Below, piece after piece: positions 38,878 to 50,972 of a stretch of 64,000 nucleotides of DNA. The DNA comes from Chionoecetes opilio (Eukaryota; Arthropoda; Malacostraca; Decapoda; Majidae), in NCBI GenBank assembly GCA_016584305.1, contig JACEEZ010002651.1, positions 200,001 through 264,000 on the forward strand. The letters are read 5' to 3'. Positions within the stretch are counted from its first letter, which is position 1. Each line of letters starts with the position of its first letter. The notes below the pieces were generated by a model, which did not search any database, had not been told where the DNA came from, and saw only the letters and a program-made list of their open reading frames with translations. Both the position numbers and the translations under genes were made by a program.

Positions 38878-39695
38878 CAGTGTTGCCAGATCGATCTGCC
38901 AAAATTTCCCTATATTCACCTCAAACATTTCCCTGGTTAGCCCTGTATTTCCCTGTCGCCTTTAAATCAGTTTTTCCGTCAGAATTGCACAATTTGCAAT
39001 GGAAATACAGAGGGCCTTTACCCCTTCATATCAGCCAATTAAAAATTTGGGGTCACTTTCTCATTTATCAATGTATCTTTGAGTGTACGCCTGGCGTTTG
39101 CGCTTGTATGGAGGCAGTGGCGCAACCAGGGGGCTCTCCGAAATTTTCTTCCTTGTAAGAAATCAGAATACACTAAGTCAGTTAAAAAAAAGTTATTACA
39201 GGTTCTACCTAGCGATGTGACCGCGTCACCTGACCGTGTACACCTATACCTTGATTTGGTCGCGCATATGCTTCACGAAATGTCTTGAGCAAGCATCTAA
39301 CAGCACCAAAACTATTGTTTCAGCAGCAGAAATATGAAATCAGGCCTGAAAAGGCCATCAGTCGATGGCGGAAAAATTTACCATCCAGCGACTAGCGATA
39401 AATCTGGCGGATTTACTGTGTAGCTACTGGGTGCGAATACAAATTTCTGCCCCCCCTCACCGAAAAATATTCCTAGGTGCACCTCTGGCTGGAGGAGTAG
39501 ACATGACTACAGGTCACATCAATAACACAGTAACAGAAATCCTTCAGAGACTTCCAAACGTCAATCAGTACGGCAGATTTACCGGGAACTGAGAATGAAC
39601 TCACGGGAGTCTAAGATAGGACCTCAGAACACGTACTGTTCCGACACTGTGCGAAAACCGGACGAGAACGATACGGCTATTTCGAGACTTCAGCG

Positions 39696-39794
<99 letters not shown>

Positions 39795-39945
39795 ATTTCG
39801 AGATATATACACAAAAAGTTTATATATTCTCCGTATCTTTCGAATTTCCCTATATTGTGGTATATTTTCAATTTTCTTCCCTGTTTCCCTGTAGTGACCT
39901 GAATTTCCCTTAAACAGGGAAATTTCCCTGCATCTGGCAGCACTG
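38878..39945. mobile_element. hAT-like TIR element, composite
   Basis: The left end CAGTGTTGCCAGATCGATC (38878-38896) is mirrored by GCATCTGGCAGCACTG (39930-39945). The repeated TTTCCCTGT motifs near both ends support one element. A second CAGTGGCGCAACCAGGGGG end lies inside at 39115-39133, suggesting nesting. It contains a (CT)n tract. The flanks both contain CTGGAG but not immediately adjacent, so the 8-bp duplication expected for hAT is unproven. Confidence 0.5.
39697..39791. repeat. (CT)n microsatellite
   Basis: About 95 bases of CT inside the TIR element. Confidence 0.95.
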
Positions 39946-40214
39946 AGTCTGGAGCGGATCTCTTGGCCCACTCCCAGGGCTCCCACAAATCATTCAAGGA
40001 AATTCCCCAGAGAAAACCCGAAAATTCCCTAGATCGATCAAAATATTCCTAAAACTTGTATATGAAGCAATAACCATAATTTATCACATATGAAGGTTAG
40101 CATAAATACATATTGAATGAAAATTGTTCCTTTATTGTTATTTACATAAATAAAACTCTATAATCACAGGATGTGAAACAAAAATCTATCTGTCTATCTA
40201 TAGAATCTATCTAT

Positions 40215-40310
40215 CTATCCCGGGCGGAGCGAAGATAGATGGGTGGTCTTTCTTAAAACCCAAGCCCCTGTCCACCCAGCAATGAATGAATACCGGGGCT
40301 GCAGCGGTAG
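40215..40310 (+). repeat. SINE family 2 fragment
   Basis: CCCGGGCGGAGCGAAGATAG, then GCCCCTGTCCACCCAGCAATGAATG, matches the middle of the copy at 18630-18830. It is truncated on both sides and preceded by (TATC)n. Confidence 0.75.
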
Positions 40311-40910
40311 ATCACTACGGCTCTGAGGAATTATCCCCTAAACAAACAAACAAACAAACAAACAAAATATATACTTAGGCACATTCCCCCAAATTCCCCA
40401 AACTTTAGCAGGTTCCTAGATTATTCCTAAATTACTCCAAAAGTTCCAATATAGGAACAAAATCCCTAAAAGTGGGAGCACTGCCCACTCCAAAAGTTGC
40501 CACATAGGCTTTTACATGTTTCCCTTATAATAGGCTTTTACCTGTTTATTACATACTCGTATGTGTTTCTACACACCAGCACATCGCTCGGCCACACCTC
40601 TACTGTGTCCTCACAGTCTTTACATATGTCACTTTTAAAGTTCCCTTATCGAGTGGGCCTCACAGAGATCACCAATGATCACCAATGATCTTCACGTCCT
40701 TCACCTAGATGGCGATCTATGATCACCAATCACTTCACATCCTGCTTGGTATGTGAAAACAAAATTGTTCATCAGTACATAAAAAAAAAATTATGATATA
40801 CTCACATTGTATAAGAAAATACATAATAATGTAGTACTACTAGGAATATAATATGAAATGTAAAATTAATAATAAGACACTAGTAAGATAATACTAATAA
40901 TACTGTAATG
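40311..40910. other. No gene recognised
   Basis: (CAAA)n at about 40339-40364, then AT-rich sequence. CCCCAAATTCCCC-like motifs near 40386 echo the hAT-like element. Confidence 0.4.
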
Positions 40911-41310
40911 CTAACATAATGCTAATAATATTACACATAATACTAATAATAAGGACATGTGAGAGAAAACAAAAAAAGGTATGTTGACATAAGTAGTGGG
41001 CCTGTTCTGTGCAGGAGAGGTCACTTTGACTCTCTTTAGCCTATCTACATGTACAACTTCTGTAGTATTATGAGTTTTATCAAGAAGTATGTATTTATTT
41101 CCATGTATTTTACTTGTGACTAAATAAGGTCCTGAAAATTTAGAAGACAACTTATTTTGTCGTTCAGGAGAACGTTTCATAACAAAATCACCTATGGAAA
41201 TTACAATAGGACAAGCTTGACTATGCTGTCTATGCATCATCTCCTGACAAGAAGCTTTAAGTCTCCCTAGAACTGATCTGTGAATGGTCTGAAAAGATCT
41301 AAGTTGAATT

Positions 41311-41820
41311 TTAGCATAATCCTCCACTGAGTAGACAGGAACAAGGAGATTGCAAAAGCACGTCATAAGGTAATCGCTTGTCGATACCATACAAAATAAA
41401 ATGTGGAGTCTTTCCTGTAGAGGAATTAACTGAGCCATTTATCGACGCAGCTACATGTGGTAACCAGTCTTCCCAAGAGTCATGAAACTCGCCAGAAAAA
41501 TGGCGAAGGACATCAAGATTCTTCTTATTTGTCCTTTCAACGAGCCCATTGCTCGCAGGGTGATGAGCAGTAATGAAAGTTTGCTTAATTTGAAACTGCT
41601 CACAAATGTTGTGAAGAATTTGATTTGCAAATTCAGGGCTATTAACTGAAATGAGCACTCGAGGTGTTGTATAGGGACAAATTAATTTTGAAACTAGAGC
41701 ATGAGCAACAGTTATAGCAGACTTGTTAGGCAAGGGGACTAGAATCACATATCGTGTGAAATGGTCTACACATACAAGAACATATGGTGACCCTTGATGA
41801 CTTCGAGGAAGCTGCAACAA
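41311..41820 (-). pseudogene. Gypsy integrase core
   Basis: Catalytic-core motifs: VCVDHFTRYVILVPL (first Asp), LISVNSPEFANQILHNICEQ (the second position reads V-N-S where D-x-G is expected), TAHHPASNGLVERTNKKNLD (P-x-x-N-G-x-x-E with Glu present). The second catalytic Asp therefore appears replaced by Asn, so the enzyme would be inactive as read. Confidence 0.85.
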
Positions 41821-41828
41821 GTCGATGC

Positions 41829-42050
41829 CTACAGTGTCAAAGGAAGAATCAGGAAAGGGTATTCAAGGATAGGAGCAGTTCTCGTACTACCCTTGGTTTG
41901 TGCACATGAAAGACATTGAGTAGCATGTTTCTCTGCATCAATGCGCATGGTTGGCCAATAAATCTTACGACGACCAGCGGACAAGATTCTGTCTCGACCT
42001 GGATGTCCTGATTGAGGCATGTCGTGAATGAGTTTTAAAGCAGTTTCCAC
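41829..42050 (-). pseudogene. Gypsy integrase zinc-binding module
   Basis: H-x(n)-H (LIHDMPQSGHPG) followed by IYWPTMRIDAEKHATQCLSC-AQTKG gives the HHCC pattern. A frame break separates it from the core. Confidence 0.83.
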
Positions 42051-42356
42051 TAGACTGGTAGGAATAACTAGTTGAGTAACAGTGTTCTCATCAATAGTAA
42101 CATTACGACAAAAAACTTCATCAACTAATTAAATCTGTAAAAGTGGAACTGACAATTTAGGCAATAAAGATTCATCTCCAGACTCTAGTGCATAAATCAC
42201 TTTTGACCACACAAGATCTTGACGTTGAGCATTAGATAAGTCTTGAAGAGAGAAATTTGAAGTGTCTGATAGCACAGCTACTAGAATGTTGCGTGAAAGT
42301 GCGTCTGCAACATGAGTTTTATCACCAGGTAAATATTTGATAGTAGGATCAAATTC

Positions 42357-42905
42357 CTAAATAGTGATGAACCACCGGGCCACACGGCCACAGAGGTTTT
42401 TCCCTTTAAAGAGATTCAGCACTGCAGTGTGATCAGTGTAAACTGTAATGGGATAACCATAGATAATTTCCTTAAAGTGCTTAAGAGCCCACACCACAGC
42501 AAGAGCTTCAAGGTGAGTTACTGAGTACCGTGACTCTACATCATTAAGCACTCTACTGGCATATGCAACAACATGAGGGCGTTTCCCTTCAACTGTTTGC
42601 ATCAAGACTGCACCAACGCCTAGTGCCGAAGCGTCTGTCACAAGAGTGAAAGGCATATGGTAGGCAGGAAATGTAAGAATTGGCGCATGTGTAAGAGCCT
42701 GCTTCAAAGTATCAAAACTTTGTTGTTGGGGACCATTCCAAGGGAAAGGAACGTCCTTTTTCAAAAGTCGTGTCAGAGGACTAGCAATAGAAGCATAGTT
42801 CTTTACAAAAGCACGATAGTAACCCGACAACCCAAGGAAAGACCGTACCTTTTCAGTGGTGGTAGGGGTTGGGAAATTCTTGACTGCTTTGATTTTACAA
42901 TCCAA
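42357..42905 (-). pseudogene. Gypsy RT connection and RNase H
   Basis: The 182-codon frame has FPTPTTTEKVRSFLGLSGYY-R (RT thumb), PLTRLLKKDVPFPW, FTLVTDASALGVGAVLMQ (first catalytic Asp), YSVTHLEALAVVWALKHFKE (Glu) and ITVYTDHTAVLNLFKG (Asp). All RNase H catalytic residues visible here are intact. The frame ends at a stop shortly after ARWFITI, before ADALSR, which appears in the next frame segment. Confidence 0.88.
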
Positions 42906-43111
42906 CGTGTGGATTCCATCCTTGTCGACAGCATGGCCTATGAGTTGTATGGATATCTTTAACCATGCTGGGAATTATCACATAATAAATGACTTGAGTG
43001 TATATATAAAATAGTTGTTGAAATTTGTTTAATCTGCATATCACATGTTTTTGATTGATGTCCGTAAATTATTATGTTCTAGAATTGTTACACTTGTTTC
43101 TTGTTTTGCAG

Positions 43112-43338
43112 GAACTTGTAGCTGAGATGATTATTAACCCTCATGTCCTGAAAGCCACCAACCGCACTGGAATATTTTCAAGGCTTGAGCAGCTGCAAGC
43201 AGAATTGACATTATGTGAGAAAACTCTTGCAGAATATTTAGAAACAAAGAGACTCGCTTTCCCAAGGTTCTACTTTGTTTCAACTGCTGATCTTCTTGAT
43301 ATCTTGTCAAATGGGAATCAACCAGTGAAAGTCACAAG
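43112..43338 (+). CDS. Axonemal dynein heavy chain, exon F (linker)
   Basis: The exon encodes about 75 residues beginning [17 protein letters not shown] and ending [10 protein letters not shown], plus two bases of a split Arg/Ser codon. The signature [21 protein letters not shown], then [13 protein letters not shown], is the diagnostic linker motif of axonemal dynein heavy chains. The acceptor is TTGTTTTGCAG ending at 43111 and the donor is GTAAGA at 43339. It follows an 11.7 kb intron whose last part is an antisense Gypsy pol relic ending only about 150 bases before the exon. The next expected residues (HLxKLFDxxxxL) were not found downstream, so the following intron exceeds 20 kb or the gene is broken outside this window. 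Confidence 0.95.
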
Positions 43339-43880
43339 GTAAGATGCTTTTCTTTTAATTAAGAGGCTTACTTATTGTCTCATAAAAATACGCAAGTTTA
43401 ATAAAAAAAAAAATTATAGTGCCTAAATGGGTTCTCAAATGTATATAATAATACCAAGCTGCCACTACTACTTGTTCAGAAACGTGTAAAGGCATTTGGG
43501 TGAATACCCACTAGAGCGTATTCACCCAAATGCCAAAATCACCCAATGGAGTTGTAATGGAATAAAAATAAGGAAAGTAAGGTCTTGCATCAGCTCACCA
43601 AATTCATATTAACCAAATGCAAATTATCAAACCAAGAGGAAAAAGATAAAAATTGGTACCCAAACCCTTAGAAAGACAACCCCTTTTTGTGTATTTGGTG
43701 GCTTAAAACATTTATTTTTTTAAATCATTATCGCATAGAGCCTGCCGGCACATGAGACTCAGCCACCTGCCTAGCAACACGCCATGCACACATTCGCACG
43801 TACGCACTCACTCACTTCCACACACAAGCTCCCTCTATAATCTGCACCTTCAAATTGAGGCGCCTGGCTCTACAGTACTC
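43339..43880. other. Start of the intron after dynein exon F, nothing recognised
   Basis: AT-rich. A short inverted repeat at 43497-43535 (TTTGGGTGAATACCC / GTATTCACCCAAATG) is visible. Confidence 0.5.
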
Positions 43881-44094
43881 AATAGGACCGTTTTGGTTAA
43901 GGACTTAAGGGATAATAGATACTACATACCGCCAGCATTTTAATTTCCTAATTTCTTTTGTGGACCTTGGAGATTGTTCATATACGAGTGGTTGTTCATA
44001 AAAATTGTATGTACATATTCTTATAATTCATTTAAAGTTGGTTTCCTGCCTTATAAGGAGGTAACAACATATTTTGTGAAGTTTTGTTGATGTG
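43881..44094 (+). repeat. Dispersed 210-bp repeat, copy 1
   Basis: AATAGGACCGTTTTGGTTAA through GAAGTTTTGTTGATGT matches the reverse complement of 53567-53774. Its right end coincides with the start of the fold-back element. Confidence 0.75.
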
Positions 44095-44764
44095 GCCATA
44101 TACGTCAAGGGATGAATATTTATCGGTTTTTACACATGTGTATAAATATTTCTTGATCGATAGTTATATTTAAATACTCCCAGTGGTCACCAGCAAAGGT
44201 ATTAAAAGAAAAAGAAGCCCAGAGTCTGAGCACAGTCTCCCCAGACCAAGACCCAGACCGTATTATGTATCTTTTAACAGCAGATAAATCTGCTAATTTG
44301 ACTTTACAGCTACGTATATATATGACTTTAAGGTGGTGTAAGTTCATATAAGGAATAATATTAATAGAGTTCCTTAGTCGTGCTGATCGTTATTTACCCT
44401 ATACATAACAGATTCTTGCAATGGTTATAATGGTTGGTATTTGTGAAATATAAGCAGTTTTACGCGTATAATCTGTAAATAAAAATACATTAGACATACA
44501 TTAACTTTTATTTGTTTCTCAGATAGTGAATAGTTCCTGCATACATGAGTTAAGAGACGAAACATAACCTTCTGTGCCAAATTTGTTCCTTTGCCCCTGT
44601 AGTATCTGTCGATGGGAACCGTAATCTCTTTGACGAAAATCTTGATTTGTTGTTTTCATACCTTTGCTGGTGACCACTGGGAGTATTCAAATAAAAGTAT
44701 AGATCAAGAAATATACATATACATGTGTAAAACCGATATATATTCATCCCTTGACGTATATGGC
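44095..44764. mobile_element. Fold-back (long TIR) element, 670 bp
   Basis: Arms 44095-44201 and 44659-44764 are inverted copies of each other: GCCATATACGTCAAGGGATG at the left and CATCCCTTGACGTATATGGC at the right, continuing through CCCAGTGGTCACCAGCAAAG. The 450-base loop has no coding sequence. No clear target duplication is seen. Confidence 0.75.
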
Positions 44765-44767
44765 GAC

Positions 44768-44840
44768 ATAAGAACATAAGCACATACGAAAATAAGGAAG
44801 CTACAAGAGGCCGTGAGACCTACACTAGGTAGTTCCTGTT
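44768..44840 (+). repeat. Short interspersed repeat (ACATAAGAACATAAG type), copy 3
   Basis: AAGAACATAAGCACATACGA, then AAGGAAGCTACAAGAGGCCG as at 3471-3541. Confidence 0.75.
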
Positions 44841-47800
44841 TTTACCCCCTTCCCCCCATAGTTTAGGCATATAATATGGGGGGATATACTAGATACCATA
44901 TACTAGGCACACATGTAATGCCCGTTATTCGGAAGAGATAGGATGGGAATTCCTATCATACAATTCCCGGGTTATGTCCGTAAGAAGGAAAAAGGTTTCA
45001 ATAATCATATGTTGTTCTGGGGCAAGTTGTCAAGTGTTACCCAGCATATGGGGGAACAGATTATCGTTATTATACTAAGGTCAATCAAACTTTTGTCCGC
45101 CAAATATTTATCTTTCCATTTTTCTTCTTTCAATCTCGCACTTCTATCTTCCTTCCTTCCCTCACTCCCTTCCCCCCCAGACATTCCGGGTACGAGTCCA
45201 AATTCGTGGGACAATTATTTCGCGATCATCAATACCTAGTAGATTCAAAACTTTTCATCCTTCCCTCACCCTCCTATCAGATCAAGGAACACCCTTAGAT
45301 TCTTAATGTCCTTCAAAATAGTCACCATAGTGAAAGATCAAGTTCATACATGAAGGGGTTAGTCGTGGTATTCGCTAAATTAAAAGTCGACCAAATTTAT
45401 GTTTCGACTCCACTATCTCGTCTCTCTAAAAAAACGCGTTCGTAGGCTTGAACGAAAGGAAATAACACTTTCCCCGGATATTAGAATAAACATATTAAAT
45501 TCTTCTATATCAAAGTTAAAGAACTGTATTATAGGCAGCCATTTCATAGGTATACTTGTCTCATTAGTAGATTAGAGTCATTCATGGTCTGATAATCCCT
45601 TCAGGAGAAGCCGTTCATAGAATCCGAACATTCCCCTTTTTCCCGCTACTAAGCCAAACCGCGCCTTAGTTCCCTCGAGGACGTCAGTCTCTCATCCACC
45701 CCTCTCCAGGTAAGACCTCGGTACCTCGCTCCTATTCCCCCCCCCCCCCCTTCCTGGTTATATTATATCTATCTATATATCTATTTATATAGGTAGAGTT
45801 GGTTAGCTTTTCATTAACGCATAGGAGGCCTGGCCTGTCCTTATAAGTGTTATTAACGGGAGTCTCTCATCCACCCCTCTCCAGACTCAGACGGACGTCT
45901 TAGTCTGACGAAAAAACCCGTCACATGGTTTTATATGGCTTATATGCCCCCCTTATATTTTCCATGTATAACTATAAGTATTCAGCGGTATGTTACATAC
46001 GTAAATGATAATTCACTAATAGGATTCAGTGAGGGAGGTTATGCTCACAAGAGCTTTCCTGTAGCAGATGGGAGAGCTTTCCTGTATCAGATTGGAGAGT
46101 TTTCCTGTGTTGGATTAGAGCTTATATGTGTGTCTGAAATCTCAAACAAGAGAAATAATACTTCCTGATGAATAAATAGGATGATGTTTCAAATATAGTT
46201 CTTGTGTTATTTAGTAGAAACCTCAGGTGATTATTCTGTGTTAGGACAATAATTCCCCACACTTCCAAAAAGAGTCAGCCTTACTCGGTGTAATTCTAAT
46301 TATCAACCACGACTACTAAATAAATCATATATATCTATTCAAACGTGCTCAGGAAGTAAAACCATAGAACTACTTGCCTGAGCTGGTGGCAGCATTTCCC
46401 CTTACTCCTTAACTCCTACCCTTTCCCCTTAACCTTAACTCCTACCCCTTTCCCTTAAGTTCATTCCCAGTTCAATAATCTCCGCAGCGAGAAGTGTTCG
46501 TACTAAAATTAAATAGTGAAATCATAAGACAAATTTCAGTTCTCAATTCAGTTTGTAATCAATGTAAATTCCTAACCAATTAATATCATTCAATATAAAG
46601 GTGTCAGAACAAACCAACGAAAACCCTGGCACCACACACATACCTCTAATATACTGGCATAGGCCTAAACACGGGGTAGGCCTAGTTCATGGGACACTAA
46701 CAGACATGCATGACCTACATAACAGCAAATAATGGACGTAAGAAATCATCATTCCTCTCTCTCTCTAGCTATAACAGCCAATATTCCACCTATTTGATTC
46801 CTTTTTTCGCGTTTCTGCATTGATATTCTCCCTATTTACCCTTTGCTCAGCCTTGCATGCAGCCAGTAATCCCGTGTTTTAAGGCTAGTAATGATATCAT
46901 AGCCATGAACACCCCCCGCGGCCCCAACAGATGTATACACGCAGTGACGTCACAGGTTGGCGGATTGCCGGTAGCAGCCTAGCATCTTATCCCTTCATTA
47001 ACTAAAACACATCATATACATAAAATAATTAATAAATAACACTGATAAAGTAAAATCAAGATAAATAGGACACAATAAACCTAAAAAAACAATGAAATAG
47101 CGAGGAATTAATGAAATATTGGGTATCAAAATATGCCCGAAAAAGTCTCAAATTCACCACAAAACAGATTGACTTTTTACCGAAGGTTCTATAATTTGTG
47201 AAAAAATATGGGCAAATAGTATATGATGTGTGTATCTTATAAACAGTAACAGATCATAGTTCAGCGTTGAAACCCAGGAACAACACATATTTTGTTTTTT
47301 CGATAATCTGATCCTTTAAACGACTGAATCAGATATATTCCTTCACTAAAAACGTGAAAACACGTCTCATAGGCACACACGAACAGACTGCGACTGTAAG
47401 CATAGCTAATCACACAAATGACCTCACAGCTCAAATACAAGGAGGAACAAGGTTGACGTTAAAGTGTTAACAAAAACCCCCTCCGACAAAAAAAAAAATA
47501 CATCCACCAAGCTCGCGATTTATACAAAACGATGCGGAAATACCGAAATATATTAAAACACACAAAAACCCCCCTGTATTTAGTGCAAAAAAAGAATTAT
47601 CAACAAAATATCGGTAAATGTACGGTGTTACTAAATGACTTTTTTTTTTATGAAAATTCATTAAAAAAGCTGGGGTTTTCAACAAGGCTATGCAATCCTA
47701 TATCAATGTACGAATAAAAAAGCGATTATTCGTTTTAAATACGTAATTGGCACTTTGTCACTCAGGATTCTCAAGAGCCAATCAGGTGCCTAGCTACGTT

Positions 47801-47897
47801 GTCACCCAATCAGAGTTCAGGAACCAACTGGGCGGCCATGTTTACGTATTATCCCAGATATACAGACATATTTAGGAGTAAATAAGGAGAGATCTAC
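44841..47897. other. About 3 kb without recognised genes
   Basis: Contains poly-C tracts (45738-45750), a duplicated TCTCATCCACCCCTCTCCAG (45690-45709 and 45866-45885), and GAGAGCTTTCCTGTATCAGAT-type tandem units near 46052-46105. The frames present have no domains. CCAATCAG and CCCAATCAG occur at 47780-47813. Confidence 0.5.
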
Positions 47898-48078
<181 letters not shown>

Positions 48079-48090
48079 TTGCCTGTTGTG

Positions 48091-48198
<108 letters not shown>

Positions 48199-48561
48199 CT
48201 CAGGAAACCCGCCTCACCCAGTCACAAGGCAATGAGGGTTATTTCAATGGCTTGTATGTCCAGCAGACAACTAGCTTAACCTGGAAGTGGAGTTTATACA
48301 ATGGTTTTGGGTTTATTTGGGTCACTGAGTCCATAAATAATAAGAATCCGTTTGATGACACCCTGTCACCTTTGGGCATTTTTTCTAATTTGCATAATAC
48401 CAAGATGGCCGCTTTTGTTCTACTGACTATACTATAATTAAGATATCTCGGCTTCTAGAAGGGATTTTAAAACAATCTGAAATGTTTAAACGGGGCTTTA
48501 AGACATTAGGAACCCAATGGAATAACATTTATTATGATTTGAAAACTCCTTCATTTGTTAT

Positions 48562-50343
48562 TTGGTACATTCAAAGTTAGATCGGAGTTTTGATCCTCTA
48601 TCCACCAGCAACGAAGCAGACAAGATAGTGAACATTGTCAGTGGTCGAGTGGCACCTGTTTCAGTGAACGTGGATAAGACTGTGGCCATTGGGACCAAAC
48701 AAATGGAAGAATTCGAGGGTTCTTGGCCAGATGGCTTCTACAATCCCATTTCAAAGAAGACGGTGACAGTGCAAGTAACAAAGAAGCATGTGAATATTGG
48801 TACAGCAAAGATGTTCAATACCACCCTTCTCTTTTCACGAGTCATAGGACTCCAGGCTAGCTGCCGTGACACAATAGACATCAAGACATTACTATCGTAT
48901 GAGCTATCCCCGGTGCCTACATCGATGTTCAACGACTCGGGCGGGTGACATGAGAACGGGAAAGGCTCAGGCACAGTTGAAGAAGCAACTACAAGTTGAG
49001 ATGTCATCAAGAAACGTATTACCCAAAGTCAAATGTAGGGTGCTAGATGGTTCAGCTGTCCTCTGGGTGATACACTGGCCAGCCAATGGGACAGTCCGCG
49101 ACTTTGTTGTGAACTTCAAACAGTACATCCAACAGAAACTTACTTCTAGCGATGTCTATCTCGTGTTCGACAGGTACCAGGATTTCAGTACCAAGAGTAC
49201 GACCAGATGCAATAGAACAACAGAAGCAAGCAGAGTACATCGACTGGCTCTAGATACACCTCTACCCCCACAGAAAGCTGTCCTGACAGTGTCAGAAAAT
49301 AAATCACAGCTGATGGAAATTATCTGTGAAGAGCTGACCAGAGACACTACCTTCCATCGAGACTACACAATGACCCACAAACTTGTCATCACTAGCAGTA
49401 ATAACACACCTGTTGAAAAAAGTTATGGGGGAGTGGTGATCCACCGGGAAGACATGTCTACATCTCATGAAGAGGCAGACGGCTTCATTGTTCAACAAGC
49501 AGTAACAGTTGCGACTGAATGCCAAGTAGGCGTGTCAGTGATTGCAGACGACACCGACGTCTTCATCCTTCTGCTTCACCACTACTTTGAGCGACAGTTA
49601 ACCAGTCACATGATCATGGAATCGCCGATTCATGGTAGAACCGTTATTGACATACAAGGTACTGTTAAACAACAGCAGAGCATAGTAGATGGACTGTTGT
49701 CTATGCACGCCCTATCGGGTTGTGATACATGTGCATGCTATTTCGGTATTGGTAAAGTCAGGGTACTGAAAGTACTGCGAGAAGGCTACTCCTTGTCACT
49801 TTTGGGTGACATTCATGCATTGTTACCAGATATAACAAGACAGGCATCCAAGTTTGTGGCCGCATGCTATGGACACAAGGACCGTAGCAGTATGTCTGAG
49901 GCAAGGAAGAAGTCATGGGCCACAAAGGTTGGAAAGGGCACCACAGCCATACCGAAGCTGAAGTCTCTACCTCCCACAACAGAGCATTTGTGGAAAATGT
50001 CAAACGGGCACACCTGCAGGCAGCTGTGTGGAAACACGCTTTGGATCTAGACCCTCCCTCGCTAGATCCAACAGAACATGGATACGTTCGTGACGACAGT
50101 TCCAAGACTATGTTGCCTAAATCGATACATGAAGATGTGTCCCTTGCTCCACAAGAGATTCTGAAACTGATTCGCTGCTCTTGCGAAAGTGAAAGACCTT
50201 GCAAATCAGGAAGATGTGGATGTGTGAGTGGTAAACTACCGTGCACTGTATTTTGCGGATGTCATGCTAAGGACTATCGTAACGAACTGACTAAATGTGA
50301 TGTAGCCTCTGATGCAGATGACGACGATGACAATAAGACATAA
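48562..50343 (+). pseudogene. XPG/FEN1-like nuclease with C-terminal CXC-type Cys cluster
   Basis: Three overlapping frames give one protein of about 590 residues broken by frameshifts near 48943 and 49985. In order: DPLSTSNEADKIVNIVSGRV, VTVQVTKKHVNIG; VLWVIHWPANGTVRDFVVNF; VYLVFDRYQDFSTKSTTR; SHEEADGFIVQQAV and VSVIADDTDVFILLLHHY (XPG internal-domain pattern with acidic E-E-A-D and D-D-T-D); MHALSGCDTCACYFGIGKVR (helix-hairpin-helix region of XPG nucleases, G-C-D ... G-I-G-K); then CSCESERPCKSGRCGCVSG and LPCTVFCGC, a tesmin/TSO1-like Cys cluster; and an acidic tail. XPG nucleases are flap/structure-specific DNases. Two frameshifts make it inactive as read, unless they are sequence errors. 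Confidence 0.8.
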
Positions 50344-50406
50344 AGGTATTAATGCCAACACAGACAAATGAGAGGAACATCATGTTGATAACTGTGTACA
50401 ATGTCA

Positions 50407-50972
50407 TCTATAATAATATAAGCGAAAGTGTGTGTGTGTGTGTGTGTCTGTGCGTCTGTGTGTCCTCGATAGGTTCCGCCCCCAGTGGCGCAATCCCATC
50501 ATATGGCACAGTTTTGGAACCAGGTCGACGAGTGGAACATTTTAAGGCCACTTTGGGGATGATCCGATCACTTTAATTTTTTTTTTTGTAGCCTTTTAAC
50601 GAGAATTGTGAAAAAAAAAATGGGTTGCGAGAATTGAGGAAACCTTTATGTAGGGTAATGGGTAATGAGTGAGTGAATGGGTGGGGTGATGGGTAATGGG
50701 TGTGGGGTGATGGGTGAGTGAATGGGTTGGGGGTGATGGGTGATGGGTGAGGGAATAGGTGGGGGGTGATGAGTAATGGGTGTGTGGTGATGGGTAAGGC
50801 GTTAATGCATACATTTCTACATCCATGATTTCAGGAAAGTTAGAAGGGGCTATCTGGAGTGTCTGTGTTTGGGGTGGTGGTGGTGTGGCCGAAGTGGTGG
50901 GCCGAAGGCCCACCAATAGTCCTCCGCAGGAGCTAGCCAAAAAGTCCGCCCGAAGGGCCGCTTTTCGGCTAG
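50407..50972 (+). mobile_element. Non-autonomous Helitron, copy 2 (intact ends)
   Basis: The 5' TCTATAATAATATAAGCG is preceded by A (50406). The 3' hairpin GCCC-GAA-GGGC (50948-50958) is followed by CGCTTTTCGGCTAG (CTAG, 50969-50972) and then T, giving the canonical A^T insertion. It has no TIR, no target duplication and no ORF. It carries (GT)n, a T-run and the same GGTGATGGGTAATGGG minisatellite as copy 1, with fewer repeats. It lies 63 bases after the stop codon of the nuclease gene, so it inserted after the transposon did. Confidence 0.88.

Larger units (their letters stand above)
40911..42962 (-). mobile_element. Ty3/Gypsy pol relic, second copy
   Basis: From 42962 downward: RT end and RNase H (42905-42357), a spacer with LESGDESLLPKL (about 42190-42140), integrase zinc-binding module (42050-41829), integrase core (41820-41311) and C-terminal GPY/F-type region (41438-40990; KFSGPYLVTSKIHGNKYILL), then a hydrophobic leader. 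The element is truncated in the RT at 42962 and just after the leader. Frames are nearly continuous, so it is younger than the copy at 0.6-6.25 kb. It ends 150 bases before dynein exon F, in antisense. Confidence 0.88.

Noticed and set aside
45935..46168. Open frame with a repeated SFPVADGRAFLYQIG-like part
   Set aside because: The repetition comes from three short tandem DNA units (GAGAGCTTTCCTGTA type); no known family.
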